DNA from: Campylobacterales bacterium
Lineage (GTDB): Bacteria > Campylobacterota > Campylobacteria > Campylobacterales > Sulfurimonadaceae
Direction: 5' to 3'
DNA: 52,758 bases
Assembly: GCA_026390135.1 (NCBI GenBank)
Contig: JAPLGN010000005.1
Span: 1 to 52,758 of the forward strand
The translations under genes and the position numbers were made by a program. Numbering within the stretch: position 1 is the first letter of the stretch; every line of letters begins with the position of its first letter. The notes under the pieces were generated by a model, which saw only the letters and a list, made by a program, of their open reading frames with translations, had not been told where the DNA came from and did no database searches. Positions 46,563-52,758 of this stretch are shown here, piece by piece.

Positions 46563-46798
46563 GATGTGGATAACGCTAAGCTCACCTTGGTGATTTTAAC
46601 GGTGTCTCTAGTCAGACCCACGTTTCATTTTTCTCCCTCTCTTTCTCCCTAAATAAAGCTTGATAACCCGTTTTAGCGTATGCACTCGGGTTGTATATTA
46701 TTTGAACGCCAATGGAATGTATCTCTTTGTCTACGCTAGCCGCTAAGGCGCTAAAGCTAGTCTCTTCGAGCCAGATCATTCTCATCCATTCACCGTAT
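46563..46798. other. Non-coding gap between pstS and the porin, with one doubtful minus-strand ORF
   Basis: The 399 bases 46480-46878 hold the repeat, a Pho-type promoter and this stretch. A 57-codon minus-strand ORF at 46612-46785 (IWLEETSFSALAASVDKEI..., ending EKNETWV) has protein-like composition but no ribosome site and no recognised family; it may be a gene relic or chance. Confidence 0.35.
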
Positions 46799-46848
46799 CG
46801 TAACCCTTTTGTAACTGTAACACTGACGTAATATTGTTTTTCTACAAT
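46799..46848 (+). promoter_or_regulatory. Pho-type promoter of the porin
   Basis: Two overlapping phased pairs: CGTAACC/TGTAACT (46799, 46810) and TGTAACA/CGTAATA (46816, 46827). TACAAT (46843-46848) lies 9 bases after the second pair. Confidence 0.7.
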
Positions 46849-46878
46849 ACTGCTATTAAAAATCAGGAGTGATAACCA

Positions 46879-48273
46879 ATGAAAAAAGTAACTTTATCTG
46901 CCCTTGCTGCGGTGATGTTGTCAGGTGTAGCGTATGCTGACACTATGACTCTATTTAGTGACCCAAAAACAGGTCAAGTATTTACAACAGCTGGTGAAGG
47001 CCGTGTTGAGATGGGTGATTTCGTTGATGCAAAAACTGTTGATATGGGTCAACGTGAAAGCGAGTCAGCTTTCTCTGAATACAAAGATACGATGAAAAAG
47101 TATGTGAATGTAAAATCTCATGCTAAAACGCTTGATTTCAGCGGTACGCATTACTTTGGTTTGTCAACTAATACATATGGTGCAAATAATCAATATGGTA
47201 ATGATACATCTACCGGTTTTGAATTTCGCCGTAACTACCTTCAAGCAAAAGCGTATTTCAATGACAAAGATTATTTCCGTGTAACGATGGATACGACAAA
47301 TGAATTGGAAACAACATCAACAAATGGTTATGCAAATATGTACGTTAAATATGCATACTTGTATCTTGATAAAGTTCTTCCGTATACTGGTGTAGAAATT
47401 GGGGTTGCTCACCGTCCGTGGATCGACTACGAAGAGCATAACTCATGGTACTACCGTTCTATTAACAAAGTAATTTTGGAAGATAAATTCAGCACATCTC
47501 TTGCATCTGGCACAAATGTAGGTGTTGATACTATGAACTCAGCTGACCTTGGTGTTAATTTCCAAACAAAAACACCGTATTTTTCTAGCGAACTTGGTTT
47601 GTTTAACGGTGAAGGTTATCATCCAGCAAGTGATCAAAAACTAAACAGTGGCTTATCTGCTGAATGGCGTTTGACCGGTCATTTGATGGGTAACGGAGAA
47701 CAAGTAGGTAAATATAAATTGGATAAAGATACGTATGCAAATATCTCATTTGCAGGCATATCAAGCAAAAAAGAAAAATATGATGGAACGGCTTCACTCG
47801 ACACTGCGACTTCAGTTTATGACAAAAATTTATATTTGTTCCATGCAGTTTATAGTCAACCAGAATTCTTGATCTCTGCGCAATACGATGTAACTAAATA
47901 TTCATATGAAGGCGCAAACAATGCAAGCGATAAAGAGCTTAAAACATGGTCTGTGAATGGTGAATATCGTCCGATCAAAGATTGGACAGTTTTGGCACGA
48001 TATGACGACCTTAAAACAGAATATACAAACGTAGCTGGTACAGCTGGCAATAATGTCAACAATACAGGTGATGCTACGCAAATCATTTACGGTGTATCGT
48101 ATGAGTATAATAAAAATGTTAAATTCATCGCATCTGGTAAAACAGTTAATGCTAAACAAACTACACTTGCTACTAACACACAAACGGATGCTGCTGGTAT
48201 TACGTCGGGTGTAACTGTTGGTGATTTATTGGACAAACAAAGCTGGATGTTGACTACAGAAGTTAACTGGTAA
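46879..48273 (+). CDS. Outer-membrane porin, probably phosphate-inducible
   Basis: 464 residues with a signal peptide ending GVAYA. The mature protein is a string of amphipathic beta strands ending in aromatic LTTEVNW, as in OprP/OprO-like 16-strand porins (FEFRRNYLQAKAYFNDKDYF, VEIGVAHRPW). The Pho-type promoter suggests a phosphate or polyphosphate channel, by analogy with OprP/OprO; the substrate specificity itself is not visible. Confidence 0.82.
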   Translation: MKKVTLSALAAVMLSGVAYADTMTLFSDPKTGQVFTTAGEGRVEMGDFVDAKTVDMGQRESESAFSEYKDTMKKYVNVKSHAKTLDFSGTHYFGLSTNTYGANNQYGNDTSTGFEFRRNYLQAKAYFNDKDYFRVTMDTTNELETTSTNGYANMYVKYAYLYLDKVLPYTGVEIGVAHRPWIDYEEHNSWYYRSINKVILEDKFSTSLASGTNVGVDTMNSADLGVNFQTKTPYFSSELGLFNGEGYHPASDQKLNSGLSAEWRLTGHLMGNGEQVGKYKLDKDTYANISFAGISSKKEKYDGTASLDTATSVYDKNLYLFHAVYSQPEFLISAQYDVTKYSYEGANNASDKELKTWSVNGEYRPIKDWTVLARYDDLKTEYTNVAGTAGNNVNNTGDATQIIYGVSYEYNKNVKFIASGKTVNAKQTTLATNTQTDAAGITSGVTVGDLLDKQSWMLTTEVNW

Positions 48274-48302
48274 GCAATCACTTTTAACCTCTTCTTCTCC
48301 TC

Positions 48303-48388
48303 TCCCGTTATTCCCAACTTGATTGGGAATCCAGCTCTCATAAAACTTTTTTAAAGATGGATCCCCGGGTCAAGCCCGAGGATGACGA
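48303..48388. repeat. Dispersed palindromic repeat after the porin
   Basis: CCCGTTATTCCCAACTTGA/TTGGGAATCCAGC, A/T spacer, then GGATCCCCGGGTCAAGC/CCGAGGATGACG. Two half-elements separated by about 30 bases. Confidence 0.85.
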
Positions 48389-48434
48389 CAATATGCTACA
48401 ATCTTCCCATTAAAATAATTTAAAAGTGATTTTT

Positions 48435-48830
48435 ATGGACACCTTTACTCTTCTTATTACTATGGCAAGTTTACTGCTTGCATTGATTCTCTTGGTCTTG
48501 ATCTATGTGTGGATGACTCGAACAAAAAAGAGTATCGCCGGTGACGCTAAAGCCCCTGAGACGTTCGAATCGCTATCGGCAATCATTCACTCAAGTGCAA
48601 GCACAAATCAGGCTTTAAACCATGCTGTTGATACTATATTAAGCCGTTTTGGATCGATTGGAGATTATTCTCATTATGAGACATTGATTAAGGAAATCTG
48701 TACGCATGCCAATACCGATTCAAAACTCGTATCACGTTTTGAAAAATCATTGCGCAATGCAAATCCAAAATTTAAAGAGAAGATTCAGAAAACCCTAAAA
48801 GAAGGGTTAGCGAAGAGAGATAAGAAGTAG
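48435..48830 (+). CDS. Small membrane-anchored protein, 131 residues
   Basis: One N-terminal membrane helix (LLLALILLVLIYVWM) and a helical cytoplasmic part (SHYETLIKEICTHANTDSKLVSRFEKSL). A GTG at 48426 would add MIF. No family recognised. It lies between two dispersed repeats and stands alone. Confidence 0.6.
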   Translation: MDTFTLLITMASLLLALILLVLIYVWMTRTKKSIAGDAKAPETFESLSAIIHSSASTNQALNHAVDTILSRFGSIGDYSHYETLIKEICTHANTDSKLVSRFEKSLRNANPKFKEKIQKTLKEGLAKRDKK

Positions 48831-48833
48831 CCG

Positions 48834-48910
48834 TCGTCATCCTCGCGAAGGCGGGGATCCAGCTTCGTCATTTAAGGGATGGATCCCCGGGTCAAGCCCG
48901 AGGATGACGA
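48834..48910. repeat. Dispersed palindromic repeat
   Basis: CGTCATCCTCGCGAAGGCG/GGGATCC, spacer, GGATCCCCGGGTCAAGC/CCGAGGATGACG. Between the convergent genes at 48435 and 48928. Confidence 0.85.
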
Positions 48911-48927
48911 AAACGATAGGGTATTGT

Positions 48928-49449
48928 TTATAATTTCACTTCTACTTTAGAACTAGAGCGAAGTGTTTCTGTTGTCTTGGTCATTTGTGCTTTGAATTTT
49001 TCCATTTTGATAAACTGCGTAATTTCGAATTTTGCTTTTTCATACGGTACAGCTTTCCCGTTTTGTTTCATTTTCTCTTTGTTGGCATCGTAAAATGTTT
49101 TTGTTTCATTTTCACTAACCGTGATTTTTGCCATCTGTTGTTTCATCCACATGTCCACAGCGAGATCATCACGTAAAGCTGCGTAAGAGATTTTGAACTG
49201 AGGCGTGTTTTGGATACCGCTTTTTACTACTTCGGTTTTGATGAGCTGTTGATTAACGAGCTGATCGACTACTTGGCGTTTCATTTTAGGATCGAGTTTA
49301 TCAAACGTCATTCCGGGAATAGCTTTAGTCATAAAGGTGCTGGCATCCGCAGTCGTGATAGGCTGACCATTGACGATGGCAAGAGTTGTTGGAGCCGCGA
49401 AAGCGAAAGCTGCTGTTGCTGCAAGAATAAGAGGTAAACGGTAAATCAT
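48928..49449 (-). CDS. SurA-N-like periplasmic chaperone without PPIase domain
   Basis: 173 residues, signal peptide ending AFAA. It has the SurA/PEB4 N-terminal pattern TLAIVNGQPITTADA and MKRQVVDQLVNQQLIKTE, and a helical C-terminus, but no parvulin (rotamase) domain. Likely helps outer-membrane protein folding; the exact partner is unknown. Single gene. Confidence 0.75.
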   Translation of the reverse strand: MIYRLPLILAATAAFAFAAPTTLAIVNGQPITTADASTFMTKAIPGMTFDKLDPKMKRQVVDQLVNQQLIKTEVVKSGIQNTPQFKISYAALRDDLAVDMWMKQQMAKITVSENETKTFYDANKEKMKQNGKAVPYEKAKFEITQFIKMEKFKAQMTKTTETLRSSSKVEVKL

Positions 49450-49502
49450 TGTATTCCTTGAAGTGTATTTCTATATTGATATCATTGTAACGAAAAATCC
49501 GT

Positions 49503-49934
49503 TTAATAATCTCTTCTCGGTTTGTTTTTTGTCCGTAAGATTTCTTTATTGTAGCGAGTACGATAGTGGTTGAGCCAAGCTAAAAAGATAATGATCAAAA
49601 GTAAAGCTGCACTCACTTCATACCCGATAGCCCATATTACAAAATACGAAGAGAGATTGAATTCTAAAAAGTATTCATAACTTGCACGGGCAACAAATAA
49701 AAAGAGAAAAGCAAGGCCTACCAGATAGGGGAGCGAGAGGAGATAGACAAATAAAACAGGACCTTCATAGCCTTCGGGTGCAAATACAAAATTACGATAA
49801 TCAATTTCTTGATTTAAAAAATCTTCTTCTTTCGCCTTATGTCGTTCAATACTATCGTGTGAAAACTGCTTGCCACTGCTTCGATAGTCATTGGACATAA
49901 ATGATTTTGGATCCGGTTGCGATTTTAATTCCAT
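49503..49934 (-). CDS. Small integral membrane protein, 143 residues
   Basis: A charged N-terminus of about 55 residues is followed by two membrane helices (VYLLSLPYLVGLAFLFLFVA and VIWAIGYEVSAALLLIIIFL) and a basic tail (RTKNKPRRDY). Start either ATG 49934 or GTG 49940. No family recognised. Divergent from dgt; a minus-strand TACAAT near 49975 may be its promoter. Confidence 0.65.
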   Translation of the reverse strand: MELKSQPDPKSFMSNDYRSSGKQFSHDSIERHKAKEEDFLNQEIDYRNFVFAPEGYEGPVLFVYLLSLPYLVGLAFLFLFVARASYEYFLEFNLSSYFVIWAIGYEVSAALLLIIIFLAWLNHYRTRYNKEILRTKNKPRRDY

Positions 49935-50013
49935 CGGCACGACCTTGGCTGCATCTCGTATAATCCTATTATTGTAGCTTTTTTTAAGATAAAATCAACT
50001 AAAAGGGGAAAGT

Positions 50014-50073
50014 CCTCCATGATATGGCTTTATGGAGGGAAATTTATGCTTCGAAGGAGAATCGAAATAGTAT
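50014..50073 (+). promoter_or_regulatory. Hairpin and 10-codon ORF upstream of dgt
   Basis: CCTCCAT (50014-50020) can pair with ATGGAGG (50032-50038), which hides GGAGGG, a strong ribosome site six bases before an ATG (MLRRRIEIVL). An upstream AGGGGA could instead pair with TCCTCC. This resembles a leader-peptide switch, but dgt has its own promoter further down. Confidence 0.35.
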
Positions 50074-50111
50074 TGTAAAATGAAAATGTTACAATAGCGT
50101 TAACCACATTG

Positions 50112-50117
50112 TATAAT
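50112..50117 (+). promoter_or_regulatory. Putative -10 element of dgt
   Basis: TATAAT preceded by TTG, about 42 bases before the dgt ATG. Confidence 0.5.
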
Positions 50118-50158
50118 TTTAGATCATCGTTGGATATTTCTGCACCAAAAAGGTTTAT

Positions 50159-51259
50159 ATGAATCCCCAATACCGTTTTTTTGATATAAGCTCCGATTTT
50201 CGCTCCCCTTACGCTCGTGATCGTGACCGAATCATTCACTCAGGAAGTTTTAGACGTCTTGAGTACAAAACGCAGGTTTTTCTCAATTCTCAAGGAGATT
50301 TTTTCCGAACCCGACTGACTCATAGTATTGAAGTGAGTCAAATAGCCCGTTCAATCTGCTCTCATTTGGGGCTTCAAGAATCGCTGGCAGAATCGATAGC
50401 TCTCGCGCACGATATGGGGCACACCCCTTTTGGACATATCGGGGGAGATACTCTGAATGAGTGTTTGAAAAAAGAGGGATTCAAAAACGGCTTTGAGCAT
50501 AACTATCAAAGCTTTCGGGTTGTAACGTTGTTAGAGCAGCGTTATAAAGCTTTTCTGGGACTTAATCTTACCTATGCTACCCTTGAGGGAATTTTGAAGC
50601 ATTCGTACCCGTATAATAAATCTTTTTTACCGGATGCAATACGGGATGCTTTTGTTTTGGATACGCATCCCAGCATCGAAGCAATGATTGTCGATCGTGC
50701 GGACGAAATTGCCTACATCAGTCATGACATTGATGATGGAGTGGCATCTGGACTTATTTCGTTTGAATCTCTTAAGTCAAGTGAGCTGATTCAAACAATC
50801 TTGCAAAAAGTGTACGATGAGGGGATCAGTGAAGATGAAGATGAGATGTTTCGCTACCGCTTCAACTCGCATCTTATCAACTATCTGGTGTATTCACTTT
50901 TAGAAGAGTCGCGAGAGAAAATCGATAACACACGAGTGTTAGCTTCGGTTATCCCTGCATCTGAGCCGATACCGATCGGATTTTCCGCAGAGCTTGAAAC
51001 GCAGATCAAAAAACTCAAAAAAATATTATTCCAAAGCCTCTATCAGCACAAAGACATTATGCGGAAAATGTTTGCCGGAAAACAAGCGATTATCGGATTG
51101 TTCAATGCTCTTATGGAAGAGCCTAAAATGCTTCCTCCTTACTATCTAAATCAGTTAAGCCTGCGAAACAAACATCGTGTTATCAGTGATTACATCGCGA
51201 GTCTATCCGATCGGTACGCTATGAAGCTGTACAATGAACTGTACGGGAGAGAAGGGTGA
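50159..51259 (+). CDS. dgt: dGTP triphosphohydrolase family protein
   Basis: 366 residues. The HD metal site is visible: RLTHSIEVSQIAR (first His), LAHDMGHTPFGHIG (His-Asp pair) and HDIDDG (last Asp). IHSGSFRRLEYKTQVF is the conserved N-terminal block. These enzymes split dGTP or other dNTPs to nucleoside plus triphosphate. ATG has AAAGG upstream. The next gene overlaps its stop. Confidence 0.9.
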   Translation: MNPQYRFFDISSDFRSPYARDRDRIIHSGSFRRLEYKTQVFLNSQGDFFRTRLTHSIEVSQIARSICSHLGLQESLAESIALAHDMGHTPFGHIGGDTLNECLKKEGFKNGFEHNYQSFRVVTLLEQRYKAFLGLNLTYATLEGILKHSYPYNKSFLPDAIRDAFVLDTHPSIEAMIVDRADEIAYISHDIDDGVASGLISFESLKSSELIQTILQKVYDEGISEDEDEMFRYRFNSHLINYLVYSLLEESREKIDNTRVLASVIPASEPIPIGFSAELETQIKKLKKILFQSLYQHKDIMRKMFAGKQAIIGLFNALMEEPKMLPPYYLNQLSLRNKHRVISDYIASLSDRYAMKLYNELYGREG

Positions 51260-52485
51260 GTTTATCCAATAAGGTTGCGATACTCGGCGGCGGTGCGAGC
51301 GGATTGATGGCTGCGCTTGCGGCCGCACGAGCGGGTGCTGATGTTACGATCTATGAGCACAACAACAGTGTCGGGAAAAAGATATTAGCTTCGGGAAATG
51401 GGCGTTGCAATATTATTAATACAACCGTTTCTTCTGAAGACTATGCAGGGATTGATCCCTCTTTCACTGCGTATGCGCTAGAGCATCTCCCTTTTAAAGC
51501 GTTTGAGACATTTTGTCACTCCATAGGACTGCTTTTAGAGTGTAAAAGCGACGGACGCTGCTACCCGCTCTCAAACGAAGCCAAAGCGGTGCTTATCGCC
51601 TTTAAAAGTGCAGTAGCCGATGCAGGGGTCAAAATTCTTACCGAAAAAAAAGTAACAGCGCTTACGAAAGAGAAAAAAGGCTTTGTTGTCCACTGTGAGG
51701 ATGAAAAAAGTGTTTATGCTAAGGTTCTGATTGCAACTGGCTCACAGGCCGCACCGCAACTGGGTGCCACAGATGACGGGGTTCGCTTCGCGCACTCTTT
51801 CGGGCATGAAATTATCCCGCAGTACCCTTCGCTGGTACAACTTCATTTAAACTCCAAATTCCACCATAAAATGGCAGGGGTCAAAACATTTGCCGACGTG
51901 ACACTAACCATCAATAACAAACCGCTAACCAAAGTGCAAGGAGATATCCTCTTTGCCAGTTACGGGATCTCAGGTTTGGCGATTTTGGACATCAGTCAAA
52001 ATGCTTCATATGCCCTTATGAACAATCAGAGCGTTACGATAGCGATTAATCTTCTTCCTAATTTTGATCCTCAAACGCTGAGGGCTACTCTTGAAAAGCT
52101 TTTTAACGATGTGCCTAACCGACCGATCGAAACCGTTCTCTCAACACTGCTTCCGAGTAAAACAATTGTCCATCTTTGTGAAGAGATAGCGCTTAACCCT
52201 TTAAAATCCGTCGCTACTATTTCGGGAAAAGAACTTCAAAAACTTATTCATCTCATTCAAAACTGGAAGTTTGAGGTCAATGGTACACATGGATTTAAGC
52301 ACGCGGAAGTCAGTGGAGGCGGTGTTGCTACGGCACAGATAAATGATAAAACTATGGAGTCAAAGTTAGTAAAAGGGCTTTATTTTGCGGGTGAAGTTCT
52401 GGATATAGTCGGACGTCGTGGAGGTTATAATTTTAACTTTGCATGGGCTAGTGGATTGATTGCTGGAAAAGAGATGGGGAAATAG
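51256..52485 (+). CDS. HI0933-type FAD-dependent oxidoreductase
   Basis: 409 residues. The FAD-binding GxGxxG reads ILGGGASGLMAALAAARAG and is followed by VGKKILASGNGRCNIIN, the HI0933 family signature; the C-terminal FAGEVLDIVGRRGGYNFNFAWASG closes the flavin site. Substrate unknown. GTG start overlapping dgt's stop (GTGA). Confidence 0.88.
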   Translation: MSLSNKVAILGGGASGLMAALAAARAGADVTIYEHNNSVGKKILASGNGRCNIINTTVSSEDYAGIDPSFTAYALEHLPFKAFETFCHSIGLLLECKSDGRCYPLSNEAKAVLIAFKSAVADAGVKILTEKKVTALTKEKKGFVVHCEDEKSVYAKVLIATGSQAAPQLGATDDGVRFAHSFGHEIIPQYPSLVQLHLNSKFHHKMAGVKTFADVTLTINNKPLTKVQGDILFASYGISGLAILDISQNASYALMNNQSVTIAINLLPNFDPQTLRATLEKLFNDVPNRPIETVLSTLLPSKTIVHLCEEIALNPLKSVATISGKELQKLIHLIQNWKFEVNGTHGFKHAEVSGGGVATAQINDKTMESKLVKGLYFAGEVLDIVGRRGGYNFNFAWASGLIAGKEMGK

Positions 52486-52502
52486 TTTCTTTCATTTCTC
52501 GT

Positions 52503-52565
52503 GATCCATTACCTAAAGCCGTTCTGAAGGCAGTAGTGCCGAGAAGAACGAAGCGTCCATGGATC
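52503..52565. repeat. Nested inverted repeat between convergent genes
   Basis: GATCCAT, CGTTCT and GGCA pair in order with TGCC, AGAACG and ATGGATC: one imperfect hairpin of about 63 bases. Confidence 0.5.
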
Positions 52566-52581
52566 GCGGTATGATCTTTTG

Positions 52582-52609
52582 GTACTTTTCTGACTAAACA
52601 GAAAAGTAC
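52582..52609. terminator. Hairpin with 11-bp stem
   Basis: GTACTTTTCTG, loop ACTAAA, CAGAAAAGTAC. It lies 10 bases from the end of typA and may end that transcript or that of the flavoprotein gene. Confidence 0.5.
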
Positions 52610-52618
52610 GAAGAATTA

Positions 52619-52758
52619 TTACTTTTTAGCGTAACGTTTACGATCCGCTGGATCCAACCATTTTTTACGGATACGGATAGTAAGAGGAGTTACTTCAAGA
52701 AGTTCATCATCTTCGATCCATTCAAGTGCACGCTCAAGGTTCATATCACGTGGTGGTA
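52619..52758 (-). CDS. typA: GTPase TypA/BipA, C-terminal end only
   Basis: The last 46 or so codons are in the window: [20 protein letters not shown], then [15 protein letters not shown] and a basic end RKRYAKK. This matches the C-terminal end of TypA, a ribosome-associated translational GTPase. The 5' part lies beyond the right edge. Confidence 0.85.
   Translation of the reverse strand, partial: PPRDMNLERALEWIEDDELLEVTPLTIRIRKKWLDPADRKRYAKK

Noticed and set aside
47856-48341. Long minus-strand frames inside the porin gene
   Set aside because: They mirror the codon pattern of the porin and have no ribosome sites or protein-like motifs.

Overview
The window comes from a member of the Campylobacterota (formerly Epsilonproteobacteria), most likely a Sulfurimonadaceae relative such as Sulfuricurvum. 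The reasons are the ruvC-dnaA-dnaN-gyrB replication neighbourhood with DnaA boxes of the type TTATTCACA/TCATTCAC on both sides of dnaA, the style of the class Ia NrdA/NrdB, QueF, PstSCAB and SurA-like proteins, T-rich promoters with a TAnnnT -10 and weak -35, and many dispersed GTCAT...ATGAC palindromic repeats at gene ends. The taxon is inferred from gene style and not from any search.

Layout. 1-4114: a truncated YeiH-type transporter and a large DUF748 (AsmA-like) envelope protein. 4185-8004: a tight operon of nrdB, a nitrilase-fold hydrolase, pcm, an RNA m5C methyltransferase and a low-molecular-weight phosphatase. 8047-15104: an unknown small protein, a 242-bp inverted-repeat-bounded element holding a 28-codon ORF, nrdA, a purB broken by an internal deletion, an RluA-type pseudouridine synthase and an OlsF-like double acyltransferase. 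15105-21309: the replication origin region (DnaA-box clusters, ruvC, dnaA, dnaN, gyrB). 21313-23089: a degenerate GGDEF/EAL membrane protein and queF.

23154-33402 is a polymorphic-toxin island on the minus strand. A full-length Rhs protein with an N-terminal PAAR-like region ends in a lysozyme/SLT-like peptidoglycan-cleaving domain and is followed by two exported candidate immunity proteins. Downstream lie three older modules in different states of decay, each from an M23 (LytM) peptidase effector plus an exported immunity protein of one family. The three modules end in the same 18-base hairpin sequence, GTGAAATGAATCTTTCAC, which supplies both the stop codon of the last gene and, at two of the three copies, an overlapping ATG for a following Rhs fragment.

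33596-48273 is a phosphate island: PiT transporter, an EAL-CBS-CBS-GGDEF protein, an unknown membrane-anchored protein, RMD1-family protein, pstB-pstA-pstC, cca, a PhoR/PhoB-like pair, phoU, pstS and an outer-membrane porin. Seven promoter regions here carry direct repeats of a GTAAC/GTAAT core spaced by 11 bases; five of them are followed exactly 9 bases later by a -10 hexamer. This places the c-di-GMP enzyme and the unknown protein in the Pho regulon.

48303-52758: repeats, a small membrane protein, a SurA-N-like chaperone, another small membrane protein, dgt, an HI0933-type flavoprotein and the 3' end of typA. No tRNA, rRNA, CRISPR array or intact insertion sequence was recognised.
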